DNA of 64,000 nucleotides, taken from NCBI RefSeq assembly GCF_000620805.1, contig NZ_KK211187.1, positions 343,957-407,956 of the forward strand, read 5' to 3'. The notes beneath the pieces were generated by a model. The model saw only the letters and a list, made by a program, of their open reading frames with translations, ran no database searches and was not told the origin of the DNA. Of the stretch, positions 7,436 through 16,307 are shown piece after piece. The first letter of the stretch is position 1. Each line of letters starts with the position of its first letter. The DNA is from Exiguobacterium undae DSM 14481 (GTDB taxonomy: Bacteria > Bacillota > Bacilli > Exiguobacteriales > Exiguobacteriaceae). The position numbers and the translations under genes are program-made.

Positions 7436-9336
7436 CAGTGGAACGACTCCCACTGTTCCATGAGCTCGAGTAAGTCGACATCAATCTGGTCGCGCTCCGC
7501 CGACAGGGCAGTCGCTTTCGGAATGTCATTAAAGACTTCCGGTTCGCACAACAGCTGTTCGATTTCGACCGACCGGTTCTCCAACCGTTCAATCTCTTGT
7601 TCCAGCTGTTCGAGTTGCTGTTTCTTTTTGCGTGCTTCTTTTTGGGCTTCCTTATCAATCGTCTTCGTCGATGCGACTTTGATTGCTTTCGCTTCTTCCG
7701 CTTCGAGGCGGGCGATTTCTTCCTTCTCGGCTTTTTTCTCCATGTAGTACGAGTAGTCGCCGAGGTAATCGGTCACACCATCGACACTCATCTCGATGAC
7801 GCGGGTCGCGACCCGGTCGATGAAGTAACGGTCGTGGGAGACGAACAGTAACGTCCCTTCGTAATCGACGAGGGCATTCTCAAGCACCATTTTGGAGTCG
7901 AGATCCAAGTGGTTCGTCGGCTCATCGAGGACAAGGAGATTCGTTTTCCGTAATTTCAGCTTCGCCAGTGCCAATCGTCCGCGTTCGCCGCCGGATAATT
8001 CATGGACGAGCTTAAAGACGTCGTCTCCGCTGAAGAGGAATTGTCCGAGAACGGACCGGACTTCCTGTTCCCGCATCAACGGCCATTCGTTCCAAATCTC
8101 GTCGATGACCCGGTTGCGGTCGTTCAGTTCCGCCTGCTCCTGATCGTAGTAGCCGATCGAAACGCCGGTGCCAAAACGATAGTCACCGAACAGCGGTTTC
8201 AGACGACCGACGAGGACTTTCAGTAACGTTGATTTGCCGATTCCGTTTGGACCGACGAGCGCCAGCGACTCGGCACGTTGGAGACGGAACGTGATGTTTT
8301 TTGAGACAGCTTCTTCATAACCGACGGCAAGTTGGTTCACCTGCAGCACGTCATTGCCGCTTTGCTTTTCAATCGGGAACGACAGGACCGTACTGCGTTC
8401 GTCGCCGTCCGGTCGATCGATCCGGTCGACCTTCTCAAGACGTTTGCGGACGCTTTGCGCCCGTTTCGTCGTCGTCGCGCGGGCGATGTTACGCTGGATG
8501 AAGTCCTGCATCTTCGCGATGTCTTCCTGCTGCTGTTCAAACTGTTTCATTTCCTGTTCGTACAACGCCGCTTTTTGTTCGAGATACTTCGTATAGTTGC
8601 CGGTAAACTTCCGGGAGACGTTGCGGGACAATTCATAAACGACATTGACGACTTGATCGAGGAAATACCGGTCATGGGAGACGATCAGGACGGCGCCGCG
8701 GTAACCGGATAAGTAACTTTCGAGCCAAGACAGGGTATCGATGTCGAGGTGATTGGTCGGCTCATCGAGAATCAACAGTTCCGGTGCCTGCAGCAACATC
8801 TTCGCCAGGGCGAGACGGGTCCGTTGACCACCGGAAAGTGTTTGAATCCGGCGGGAATAATCGTCCGGATAAAAGCGCATCCCGTGTAAGACGGAGCGGA
8901 TGTTGGCTTCAAACTGATAGCCGCCGGCTTCCGAGAAGTCGTGTTGTGCCTGATCGTAGGTTTTGAGCAACCGATCGTAGGCGACCGGATCATTCAAGAT
9001 GTGCTCCATGCCCATCTCGATTTCCATCCGGCGTAACGCCCGTTCTTGATCCTGCAGGTGTTCGAAGACGGTCAGCATCTCGTTCCAAATCGATTCGTTG
9101 GACTCCAGTCCGCTGTCCTGAGCGAGGTAACCGATCCGGACTTCCTTGCTCTTCATGATTTCCCCGGAATCATGTGACAGCTCGCCGGCGATGATTTTTA
9201 AAAGTGTCGATTTTCCGGCACCATTTCGACCGACGAGGGCAATCCGGTCCCGTTCCTGTACTTCGAGTTTAATATTGTCTAAAATCGGCTCAACACCGAA
9301 TGATTTTGAGAGTTGGTTTACTTGTAAGAGAATCAT
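7435..9336 (-). CDS. ydiF: ABC-F family ribosome-associated ATPase (YdiF-like)
   Basis: A 633-residue ABC-F protein with two nucleotide-binding domains in one chain and no membrane domain. Both halves have Walker A (GRNGAGKST and GPNGIGKST), the LSGG signature (TLSGGQRTRLALA and ELSGGERGRLALA) and Walker B with DEPTNHLD. The linker is basic, and the C-terminus is a charged coiled coil (about residues 530-630). Such proteins act on the ribosome during translation. The start at 9336 is set by GGAAGGA upstream. In B. subtilis ydiF lies between tsaD and rex; here it is inverted relative to them, and moaC is missing. Confidence 0.9.
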   Translation of the reverse strand: MILLQVNQLSKSFGVEPILDNIKLEVQERDRIALVGRNGAGKSTLLKIIAGELSHDSGEIMKSKEVRIGYLAQDSGLESNESIWNEMLTVFEHLQDQERALRRMEIEMGMEHILNDPVAYDRLLKTYDQAQHDFSEAGGYQFEANIRSVLHGMRFYPDDYSRRIQTLSGGQRTRLALAKMLLQAPELLILDEPTNHLDIDTLSWLESYLSGYRGAVLIVSHDRYFLDQVVNVVYELSRNVSRKFTGNYTKYLEQKAALYEQEMKQFEQQQEDIAKMQDFIQRNIARATTTKRAQSVRKRLEKVDRIDRPDGDERSTVLSFPIEKQSGNDVLQVNQLAVGYEEAVSKNITFRLQRAESLALVGPNGIGKSTLLKVLVGRLKPLFGDYRFGTGVSIGYYDQEQAELNDRNRVIDEIWNEWPLMREQEVRSVLGQFLFSGDDVFKLVHELSGGERGRLALAKLKLRKTNLLVLDEPTNHLDLDSKMVLENALVDYEGTLLFVSHDRYFIDRVATRVIEMSVDGVTDYLGDYSYYMEKKAEKEEIARLEAEEAKAIKVASTKTIDKEAQKEARKKKQQLEQLEQEIERLENRSVEIEQLLCEPEVFNDIPKATALSAERDQIDVDLLELMEQWESFH

Positions 9337-9393
9337 ATCCATCCATCCTTCCACCCTTTAGTCTATCACGAAAAATCCTGCCGAATATAATAT

Positions 9394-9422
9394 TTGTTAC
9401 TCTATGTGAAGTGGTTTACAAT
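9394..9422 (+). promoter_or_regulatory. rex promoter
   Basis: TTGTTA (9394-9399) and TACAAT (9417-9422) are separated by exactly 17 bp, a good sigma-A promoter for rex-tatA-tatC. Confidence 0.7.
9404..9422 (+). promoter_or_regulatory. Rex operator, autoregulatory
   Basis: ATGTGAAGTGGTTTACAAT fits the Rex consensus WWGTGAANNNNTTNACNWW at every defined position. It covers the spacer and -10 box of the rex promoter, so Rex should repress its own operon when NADH is low. Confidence 0.85.
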
Positions 9423-9456
9423 CAAGGAGAGTAGAATTCTTTGCATTGATTTGGGT

Positions 9457-9474
9457 GCCACGTCAGAACGTGGC
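9457..9474 (+). promoter_or_regulatory. Hairpin in the rex 5' UTR
   Basis: A perfect 7-bp stem GCCACGT / ACGTGGC with loop CAGA ends just before the AAGGGGGAA ribosome binding site of rex. It may stabilise the mRNA end or affect initiation; no function is assigned. Confidence 0.5.
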
Positions 9475-9492
9475 CGAAGGGGGAACTGCAGT

Positions 9493-10152
9493 ATGAATGG
9501 GCCAGACACAAAAATACCACAAGCAACGGCGAAACGACTGCCGTTATATTATCGTTTCATCCAGAGTCTTTACAACTCCGGCAAGCTGCGCGTCTCGTCA
9601 GCAGAGCTCAGTGAAGCGGTCAAAGTCGACTCGGCGACGATCCGTCGTGATTTTTCCTACTTTGGGGCGTTAGGGAAAAAGGGGTACGGTTACAATGTTC
9701 AACATTTGTTAACATTTTTCCGAAAGACACTTAACCAAGACGAGGTCACGAATGTCGCCTTAATCGGGGTCGGACACCTCGGGACAGCGTTTGCAAATTA
9801 TAACTTTTTAAAGAATAATAGTACTCGTATCGTCATCGCGTTTGACGCGGATGAGGAGAAGGTCGGAACGACGACACAAGACGTTCCGATTTACCACGTG
9901 TCAGATATGAAAGAACAAATCAAAGCGAACCATGTCGACGTCGCCATCTTGACGGTACCGTCCCAGTTCGCACAGTCAGTAGCGGACGAGTTAGTTGAGT
10001 ATGGTGTGACCGGCATTCTGAACTTTACACCGGCACGATTAAACGTACCGGCCCATGTTCGGGTCCATCACATCGATCTGTCGATTGAGTTGCAGTCGCT
10101 TGTTTATTTCATGAAGCATTATTCGCAATCAGCTGAAGGAGTGAAATCATAA
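9493..10152 (+). CDS. rex: Redox-sensing transcriptional repressor Rex
   Basis: A 219-residue NADH/NAD+-sensing repressor. The N-terminal winged helix (about residues 1-80) holds [22 protein letters not shown] and the [22 protein letters not shown] recognition region. The Rossmann domain follows with GVGHLGTA, and a C-terminal swapped helix ends the protein. The ATG at 9493 follows AAGGGGGAA; the frame extends upstream to 9394 but that part covers the promoter. Rex normally represses fermentative and respiratory genes. The operator over its own promoter indicates feedback. It leads into tatA through a TAATG overlap. Confidence 0.97.
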   Translation: MNGPDTKIPQATAKRLPLYYRFIQSLYNSGKLRVSSAELSEAVKVDSATIRRDFSYFGALGKKGYGYNVQHLLTFFRKTLNQDEVTNVALIGVGHLGTAFANYNFLKNNSTRIVIAFDADEEKVGTTTQDVPIYHVSDMKEQIKANHVDVAILTVPSQFAQSVADELVEYGVTGILNFTPARLNVPAHVRVHHIDLSIELQSLVYFMKHYSQSAEGVKS

Positions 10153-10355
10153 TGGAAAACTTAATCCCGTTGACACTTGGTATCGGCCCGGGGAGCATCG
10201 CCTTGATTGGTGTCGTCGCCTTAATCATCTTCGGACCGAAGAAATTACCGGAACTCGGCCGCGCCGCCGGTCAGACGTTAAAAGAATTCAAGAGTGCGAC
10301 AAACGGCATCATGGAAGATGATAAAGACAAAAAGGACGAAACGAAAGAGAAGTGA
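10152..10355 (+). CDS. tatA: Sec-independent protein translocase TatA (TatAy type)
   Basis: A 67-residue Tat subunit: one N-terminal membrane helix (about residues 15-31), the [10 protein letters not shown] hinge, an amphipathic helix and a highly charged tail. TatA oligomers form the pore for folded, twin-arginine proteins. The ATG overlaps the rex stop (TAATG) and is followed by tatC after 7 bp. The rex-tatAy-tatCy order equals that of B. subtilis. Confidence 0.95.
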   Translation: MENLIPLTLGIGPGSIALIGVVALIIFGPKKLPELGRAAGQTLKEFKSATNGIMEDDKDKKDETKEK

Positions 10356-10362
10356 GTGAATC

Positions 10363-11142
10363 ATGGCGATCGATCAAGAGCAGAGTATGACGACGCACTT
10401 AGATGAACTCCGGAAACGGATCATCTGGTCGCTCATCATCGTGGTGGTCATGTTCGCTGCAGCTTTTCCGCTTGTCCGTCCGCTTGTGCGTTTTCTGCAG
10501 GCTGACTTAAAGGAGCTTGGAATTGGTCTGAACGCTTTTAACGTGGCTGATCCACTGATGTTATATCTGAATCTTGCGTTCATCATCGCAATCGTCTTGG
10601 CGTCACCGTTTTGGATGTACCAGCTTTGGGCGTTCATCCGTCCCGGTCTGCATGACCAAGAACAAAAAGCGACGTTGACGTATATTCCAGTAACGTTCTT
10701 CTTATTTTTAGCTGGTGTTTCATTTTCTTACTTTTGGTTGTTACCGTTTTTACTTGAAGTATCGACAGAGCTCGGACAAGAGCTCGGCATCGAACAAGTC
10801 ATCGGCGTCGAGAACTATTTCAGCTTTTTGATCCGCTTGACGATCCCGTTTGGAATACTGTTCCAACTGCCGGTCGTGACGATGTTTTTGACACGGCTTG
10901 GACTCGTGACGCCGTTCTTCATGCGGAAGAATCGGAAGTATGCCTACTTTGCGTTATTCGTCGTCGCGGCGTTGATCTCACCGCCGGACGTCACCTCGCA
11001 TTTAATGATTTCTGTCCCATTGTTCGTCTTATATGAAATCAGTATCCTGATTTCAGCGCGGACGTATAAAAAAGTACTGATCTTGGAGCAACAAGCAGAA
11101 CTGGAGCGACAGGCGGATTTGATGCGTGACTTAAATAAATAA
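10363..11142 (+). CDS. tatC: Sec-independent protein translocase TatC (TatCy type)
   Basis: A 259-residue receptor of the Tat pathway with six membrane helices. The N-terminal block MTTHLDELRKRI and the segment SPFWMYQLWAFIRPGLHDQE with its conserved E-rich loop bind the twin-arginine signal. The C-terminal tail is cytoplasmic and charged. It is the last gene of the Rex-controlled rex-tatA-tatC operon and is followed by a strong terminator. Confidence 0.97.
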   Translation: MAIDQEQSMTTHLDELRKRIIWSLIIVVVMFAAAFPLVRPLVRFLQADLKELGIGLNAFNVADPLMLYLNLAFIIAIVLASPFWMYQLWAFIRPGLHDQEQKATLTYIPVTFFLFLAGVSFSYFWLLPFLLEVSTELGQELGIEQVIGVENYFSFLIRLTIPFGILFQLPVVTMFLTRLGLVTPFFMRKNRKYAYFALFVVAALISPPDVTSHLMISVPLFVLYEISILISARTYKKVLILEQQAELERQADLMRDLNK

Positions 11143-11147
11143 GACTG

Positions 11148-11184
11148 AAACTCTCCTTGTCGAGGCGGCAAGGAGAGTTTTTTT
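11148..11184 (+). terminator. Terminator of rex-tatA-tatC
   Basis: A perfect 12-bp stem AAACTCTCCTTG / CAAGGAGAGTTT with a 9-nt loop and a T run. Confidence 0.9.
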
Positions 11185-11249
11185 GTAAGCGGTCTAATTT
11201 TATATTGAAAAAATGAACAGAAATGGTTATACTCTTAATAGAAACACAC

Positions 11250-11322
11250 GGGGGCTTAGCTCAGCTGGGAGAGCGTTTGGCTGGCAGCCAAAAGGTCGTC
11301 GGTTCGAGCCCGATAGTCTCCA
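11250..11322 (+). tRNA. tRNA-Ala (GGC)
   Basis: A full cloverleaf: acceptor GGGGGCT/AGTCTCC, D arm GCTC-AGCTGGGA-GAGC, anticodon stem TTTGG/CCAAA with anticodon GGC, and T arm GTCGG-TTCGAGC-CCGAT. The acceptor has the G3-U70 wobble pair that marks alanine tRNAs. The 3' CCA is not encoded (ATTCC follows), so it must be added enzymatically. A terminator follows at once. Confidence 0.92.
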
Positions 11323-11334
11323 TTCCGTATGTTC

Positions 11335-11368
11335 AAAAAACCCTTGGGAAACCAAGGGTTTTTTTTGT
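11335..11368 (+). terminator. Terminator of tRNA-Ala
   Basis: The stem AAAAAACCCTTGG / CCAAGGGTTTTTT with a GAAA tetraloop and eight Ts follows the tRNA by about 12 bp. Confidence 0.9.
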
Positions 11369-11573
11369 GTTTTCCTATAAGAAATCTTCTTAATAAAATA
11401 AGGGGAATATAGGGAGTTTGATACTTTTGATGACATAAACCAACAAATATTTTTAAAAAGAACCAAATTTAAATTGTATATTAAGAGAAACTTAATTAAA
11501 CTAAAAATACAGAATTTTCGTTTAATATGTTTTTTAGGGTCACATTACATCTTTCGGAAAAGGGGAAAAACGA

Positions 11574-14500
11574 ATGAAGAAGAAGATTGCATTGGTGGCA
11601 GCCGCCATCATGACATCTTCCAGCCTGGTTCATGCTGAGGGAAGTCTGTCATCTCAAGGGAAAGCAGACGTACAAAAGCCACAAGCACTCTCACTCAAGA
11701 AAACGGGGCAGGAAAAGTCATACAGTCAAAATGAGAAGGTCCGGATTGTCGTTGAACTGGATCAAAAAGCCGCAATCGAGCACGCGCAAGCTCAGAATAA
11801 ACGTTACAGCGCGTTAAGCAACACGGAAAAAACGATTCTCAAGAATCAAATCGTCAACAAACAGAAGGAAGTCAAAGCTGCGATTGCACAACAAGACATC
11901 GCGGTTGCCTATAAGGAAAGCTTCACGACCGTGTTGAACGGGTTCAGCGGGGAAGTCAAATATGGTGAAATCAAGGAACTGAAGAAATTAAGCGGGGTCA
12001 AGAACGTACATATCGCACACGAATATGCGCGTCCGGAAGTCGAAAAGGGCGCAACGCCAAACATGTTACATAGTAAAGACATGGTTAATGCGAAGCAGAC
12101 GTGGCAGGACTACGGGTATAAAGGGGAAGGCACGATCGTTGCCGTCATCGATACGGGAATCGATCCGACGCACAAGGACATGGTCCTCAGCCCGGAAACA
12201 AAAGTCGATTTGACGTCATCAAAAGTCGAAGGCTTTAAATCGTCAAAAGGACTAAAAGGAAACTACTTCACGGAAAAAGTACCGTATGGCTATAACTATG
12301 CGGATCATGACAGCGAAATCCGCGATCTCGGTCCGGGTGCTTCGATGCACGGGATGCACGTTGCCGGTACAGTCGGTGCCAACGGCGATGAAGCGAACGG
12401 TGGCATCAAAGGGGTTGCACCTGAGACACAACTTCTCGCGATGAAAGTATTCGGAAACGATCCGGGAATGCCGTCGACATTCAGTGACATCTACATCAAA
12501 GCAATCGATGATGCGATTGCGCTTGGCGCAGACGTCATCAACATGAGTCTCGGCTCAACGGCATCATTCGTCCAAAAAGATGATCCGGAACAAAAAGCAA
12601 TCGTCAATGCGATGAACAACGGCATTTTGTGTGCGATTTCAGCCGGAAACTCAGCATTTGCCGGAAGCGGCGCCGGAAACCCGTACGCGTCGAATCCAGA
12701 CGTCGGTGTCGTCGGTTCACCTGGTTTGATCAGCGAATCACTGCAAGTTGCGTCGGTTGAGAACACACAATTGACACTCGAAGGAATGGCGTTGACGGTT
12801 GACGGACAGGACGCCGGTTACCTCGCGTATCAAAAACAAGATTCACCGAATCCGATTACGGTCTTCGATAAAGAGAAGATGGATGTCGTCTATGTTGGCG
12901 ATGGCAGTGAAGCGAACTATGCCGATAAAGACGTCAAAGATAAAGTCGTCTTCGTCGTTCGGAACGGCAGCTTCAACTACGGGATGATCCAGGCAGAAGC
13001 CGAAAAACAAGGCGCAGCCGGTGTCATCGTCCGCGGTCGGGTCGATCATGGCGATTATGTCAGCATGGCGCTTAATAAACCAACGATTCCGCTCGTCTCG
13101 TTAAGCATTGCCGACGGAAACGAACTCGAAGCAAAAGCCAAAGACGGCAAGGCGTTGACGGTGACGTTCGACGGCAAAGCGGTCTCCAGTCCGAATCCGG
13201 TTGCCGGCGAAATGTCCGACTTCACGTCATGGGGCGTTACACCGAACCTGGACTTCAAGCCGGAGATCACGGCACCAGGCGGAAAAATCTATTCGACGCT
13301 CAACGACAACGAATACGGCGTCATGAGCGGTACATCGATGGCAGCACCACACGTCGCCGGTGGGACGGCGCTCGTCATGCAACGGATCGACAAGGACTTT
13401 AAGGTCAGCGGTGCGACACGTGTCAAACTTGCGAAGACGATCCTGATGAACACGTCACGTCCGCAACTCGATAAAGGGAAGTACAATGCGGAAGCGAAAA
13501 CCGGCAACTATTACTCGCCGCGTCGTGAAGGAGCGGGTCTGATGGACTTGCGTGCGGCGATGAAAACACCGGTCGTCGTGACGGAAACGAAATCGGGCGA
13601 AGGAAAAGCAGCCTTAAAACAAGTCGGTGACAAGTTCACCTTCACGTTAGATTTGAAGAACTACAGCAATGAGAAGTTAACGTACAAACTGGCCGGTACC
13701 GTTCAATCGGATCTTGCAGTTGAAGGTCAGAACCTCCTCGAGGCAAACGGTATCTTCAAAAAAGGAACCGTTGATGCAGTCGATGCCAACAAAGGCACGT
13801 TCCCGATCTCGTTCACGGTCGGTTCGAAGAAAGCAAGCTCGGTCGCGATCAATGCGAAGAGCACAACAAAAGTGAACGTCACAGTCGACTTAAAAGACAC
13901 GGTGGATTGGGCGAACGGTGCACCACTCGACACGATCTTCGAAAACGGCTACTTCGTCGAAGGATTCGTCCGTCTCGTCGATGCCAACAGCAAAAACCCA
14001 GAGTTGACGGTTCCGTATGTCGGCTTTAAAGGGGCATGGGACAAAGCACCGATCGTGGATGCGCCGCTCTATGACGGCAACACATTCTACGGCATCACGG
14101 GTCTTGCGACAGAAGTGAAGGATGACTTCAACTTCCTCGGCACGAATGCGCTCGGTAAAGTCGTCAAAGAAAAAGTTTCGTTCTCTCCGAACGGAGACGG
14201 CAGCGCGGATGAGGCGTTCCCGGTTCTATCGTTCTTACGGAATGCGAAGAAAGTCGAGTATTCGATTCTCGACCGCAACCAGTCACCACTCCGTAAACTC
14301 GAAACTCAGTCGGATGTCGTCAAGAACTACTACGATGGTGGAGCGGAGCCAGGCTTTACGCCGGTGACGAACGCTGCGTGGGATGGAACGATCAACGGTT
14401 CAAAAGTCAAAGACGGTTTGTACTACTACCAAGTGAAATCAGTCGTCGATTACCCGAATGCGAAATGGCAGACCGCGACATTCCCGATCTATGTCGATAC

Positions 14501-15317
14501 GAAAGTACCGGCTGCGACAGTCAAATGGGATGCTGACAAGAAGGCCGTCTCATGGACAGCCGGTGATCAAGGAACAGGTATCGCTTCATTTGATATTCTC
14601 GTTGATGGCAAAAGTGTCTTGAAACAGCCGCTTGCTCCGTCTGCTAAAAATTACACGCTGACGGATCTTCCGAGCCGCGCGAAAGTCACGTTCGTCGTCT
14701 CTGATTACGCGGGCAACATCGTCAAGAAAAACGTCAACACATCAGGCGTCGACAAAGCGGTGCCGAGTGTCCAAATCGACACACCGGAAGCACTCGCCTT
14801 AACGACGTCGCAACAAGTGACTGTAACAGGTAACGTTGCGGATGAGTCAGGCGTGAAGTCATTTAAAATCAACGGCAAATCCGTGAAATTACGCTGGGAT
14901 GCCGCGCAACAGCACTATGCGTTCAGCCAGAACATCACGTATACGACAGACGGCGTGAAATCGTTTAAAGTCGAAGCGTATGATGGAAAAGGCAACCGTG
15001 TCGCTTTCAGCCGTCAAGTCATCATCGATTCGGAACGTCCGACGATCCGCGTGACGGCACCAACAACGGTTTCAAGCAAAACCAAAACAGCGAAGATGAC
15101 AATCGTCCTGCGCGACAACTACGATGAGTTACGCTTTGATCTGAACGGCAATGCTGAATACCGCCGTTCGTTCAAAGAACCATACGAGATGCGTGCATTC
15201 AAGAAGACAATCAACAAAACCGTCACCTTGAAAAAAGGTCAAAACGTCTACAACCTGAAACTGACTGACTTAGGCGGCCATGTCGTCGAGAAGAAAGTTG
15301 TCATTACGAAGAAGTAA
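11574..15317 (+). CDS. Secreted subtilisin-like serine protease (S8, lactocepin/Vpr type) with PA and Ig-like domains
   Basis: A 1247-residue secreted protease. Order of parts: signal peptide (1-21, cut after VHA), inhibitor I9 propeptide (about 50-155), and the S8 domain with catalytic Asp193 (VIDTGID), His259 (SMHGMHVAG) and Ser588 (MSGTSMAAPHVAGG). A protease-associated domain is inserted at about 405-540, followed by Fn3-like and Ig-like modules to the end. The His motif is HGMH instead of the usual HGTH. There is no LPXTG or S-layer anchor, so it is probably released or held by its C-terminal modules. It is monocistronic, about 200 bp of AT-rich leader precedes it and a terminator follows. 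Confidence 0.93.
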   Translation: MKKKIALVAAAIMTSSSLVHAEGSLSSQGKADVQKPQALSLKKTGQEKSYSQNEKVRIVVELDQKAAIEHAQAQNKRYSALSNTEKTILKNQIVNKQKEVKAAIAQQDIAVAYKESFTTVLNGFSGEVKYGEIKELKKLSGVKNVHIAHEYARPEVEKGATPNMLHSKDMVNAKQTWQDYGYKGEGTIVAVIDTGIDPTHKDMVLSPETKVDLTSSKVEGFKSSKGLKGNYFTEKVPYGYNYADHDSEIRDLGPGASMHGMHVAGTVGANGDEANGGIKGVAPETQLLAMKVFGNDPGMPSTFSDIYIKAIDDAIALGADVINMSLGSTASFVQKDDPEQKAIVNAMNNGILCAISAGNSAFAGSGAGNPYASNPDVGVVGSPGLISESLQVASVENTQLTLEGMALTVDGQDAGYLAYQKQDSPNPITVFDKEKMDVVYVGDGSEANYADKDVKDKVVFVVRNGSFNYGMIQAEAEKQGAAGVIVRGRVDHGDYVSMALNKPTIPLVSLSIADGNELEAKAKDGKALTVTFDGKAVSSPNPVAGEMSDFTSWGVTPNLDFKPEITAPGGKIYSTLNDNEYGVMSGTSMAAPHVAGGTALVMQRIDKDFKVSGATRVKLAKTILMNTSRPQLDKGKYNAEAKTGNYYSPRREGAGLMDLRAAMKTPVVVTETKSGEGKAALKQVGDKFTFTLDLKNYSNEKLTYKLAGTVQSDLAVEGQNLLEANGIFKKGTVDAVDANKGTFPISFTVGSKKASSVAINAKSTTKVNVTVDLKDTVDWANGAPLDTIFENGYFVEGFVRLVDANSKNPELTVPYVGFKGAWDKAPIVDAPLYDGNTFYGITGLATEVKDDFNFLGTNALGKVVKEKVSFSPNGDGSADEAFPVLSFLRNAKKVEYSILDRNQSPLRKLETQSDVVKNYYDGGAEPGFTPVTNAAWDGTINGSKVKDGLYYYQVKSVVDYPNAKWQTATFPIYVDTKVPAATVKWDADKKAVSWTAGDQGTGIASFDILVDGKSVLKQPLAPSAKNYTLTDLPSRAKVTFVVSDYAGNIVKKNVNTSGVDKAVPSVQIDTPEALALTTSQQVTVTGNVADESGVKSFKINGKSVKLRWDAAQQHYAFSQNITYTTDGVKSFKVEAYDGKGNRVAFSRQVIIDSERPTIRVTAPTTVSSKTKTAKMTIVLRDNYDELRFDLNGNAEYRRSFKEPYEMRAFKKTINKTVTLKKGQNVYNLKLTDLGGHVVEKKVVITKK

Positions 15318-15331
15318 TCCTTTTACGAAAC

Positions 15332-15376
15332 AGTGCTTGGCAGGATGGAATTCCGTCCTGTCTAGCACTTTTTTTG
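15332..15376 (+). terminator. Terminator of the subtilase gene
   Basis: The nested stem AGTGCT...CAGGA(T)GGAATTCCGTCCTG...AGCACT is followed by a run of T. Confidence 0.85.
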
Positions 15377-15427
15377 CGTTTGGACACAAAACGTTTCCGT
15401 CTGAACTGCTGAGACGCCGCTTTGTGT

Positions 15428-15453
15428 GTTTATCAAGTTCCGGGAATGGGAAA
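15428..15453 (+). promoter_or_regulatory. Possible sigma-B-type promoter
   Basis: GTTTAT and GGGAAA are 14 bp apart, near the general-stress consensus GTTTAA-N12-15-GGGTAT. They lie 35 bp upstream of the 52-residue membrane protein gene. Confidence 0.35.
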
Positions 15454-15487
15454 TTTCTTAGTAGGTTATTTTTGAGGGGGAACTACT

Positions 15488-15646
15488 ATGAATCCATTCA
15501 CAACGTTAATCGCCTTCATCGTCGGCTGTCTTGTTCTGTATCTCGGAATTCGTGATAAGAACGGTTGGTTGATCGGTGTCGCGATGATTCCGTTAGCCAT
15601 CGTTGCCTATAGCGTCATTTACCTGATCATCCAAGTCTCGGCCTAG
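15488..15646 (+). CDS. Small two-helix membrane protein (52 aa)
   Basis: A short gene with a clear ribosome binding site (GAGGGGG, 7 bases upstream) and its own terminator starting at the stop codon. The protein begins MNPFTTLIAFIVGC and has two hydrophobic helices (about 5-19 and 28-50) joined by a charged turn, IRDKNG. I do not recognise the family. Its isolated position with possible stress promoter and terminator supports it as a real single-gene unit. Confidence 0.7.
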   Translation: MNPFTTLIAFIVGCLVLYLGIRDKNGWLIGVAMIPLAIVAYSVIYLIIQVSA

Positions 15647-15677
15647 AAACTTCTTTTATAGAAGTTTCTTTTTTTTT
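15646..15677 (+). terminator. Terminator of the 52-aa gene
   Basis: The stem GAAACTTC / GAAGTTTC is followed by about nine Ts; the hairpin begins at the last base of the stop codon. Confidence 0.85.
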
Positions 15678-15693
15678 GAAACATAACTGGTAA

Positions 15694-15712
15694 ACTGTAA
15701 GTATATGACAGT
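15694..15712. promoter_or_regulatory. Dyad ACTGT-N9-ACAGT upstream of the membrane-protein cassette
   Basis: The inverted repeat ACTGT / ACAGT around AAGTATATG lies about 100 bp before the first cassette gene, where an operator would be expected. No regulator gene is adjacent, so the role is unknown. Confidence 0.3.
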
Positions 15713-15808
15713 ATAGAACAACGAAAAGAAACGTGTGGCAGTTCGCTTGTGACACGGCCGGTATCACTAGCTACACTAGCGAAACAGGACTTCAAGGAGG
15801 AAAGACGG

Positions 15809-16285
15809 ATGCAAACGGCAAAGGACGAACGATTACATGAACTGACGCTTGCCTATATCGACAAGAGTCAGCTGCAAAAAAACGGCTGGCTGATGGCTGC
15901 CGTGGCGGCGACGCTCGGCATCTTTTCGGAAACGATGGATTCCGCACTTTACTTCGGTCTGTTGCCGCTTGTGTATCTGATTTTTGATCTTCCGTTTCAG
16001 CTGGAAAAACGCAGGATTTTAGAACGGTATCTTTCAAAAGATCAGATCATGACACAATCGATGCTGTGGCTAGGCATTCAGATTGTGTTATATGGCACGC
16101 TGCTTGTCGTAGTACTTGAGACAAACGATCTCGGCTGGTGGAAGACGGCCTTTTGGATGGCATTGATTCTAGTGCCACTTTACTTTGCGACCGACTGGCT
16201 GTTTAAGAAAATGGCACGTTCAGGCGATCCTGACTTCGTCAGTGATCAGGAAGTGCATAAGCACGTGAAGTATCTGGAAGAATGA
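15809..16285 (+). CDS. Small membrane protein, cassette member 1
   Basis: A 158-residue protein of unknown function, first of four related genes. It has four hydrophobic segments (about 26-44, 46-62, 82-104 and 113-131) and a cytoplasmic-looking C-terminus with GDPDFVSDQEV. Its N-terminus ARDERLHELTLAY-like block is nearly identical to member 2, which marks recent duplication. The ATG at 15809 follows AAGGAGG; an upstream in-frame start at 15749 lacks one. No catalytic motif is visible. Confidence 0.8.
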   Translation: MQTAKDERLHELTLAYIDKSQLQKNGWLMAAVAATLGIFSETMDSALYFGLLPLVYLIFDLPFQLEKRRILERYLSKDQIMTQSMLWLGIQIVLYGTLLVVVLETNDLGWWKTAFWMALILVPLYFATDWLFKKMARSGDPDFVSDQEVHKHVKYLEE

Positions 16286-16307
16286 CAGGCTTAAAGGAGA
16301 GAACATC

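Noticed and set aside
9394-9492. Extended N-terminus of Rex
   Set aside because: This stretch contains the promoter and Rex operator, and the proper ribosome site lies just before 9493.
11370-11573. Possible gene or RNA in the 200-bp AT-rich gap before the subtilase
   Set aside because: No frame with a ribosome site and no stable hairpin could be found; it is probably just promoter and leader.
15749-15808. Upstream start for cassette member 1
   Set aside because: No ribosome site there, whereas AAGGAGG lies just before the ATG at 15809, and the N-terminus then matches member 2.
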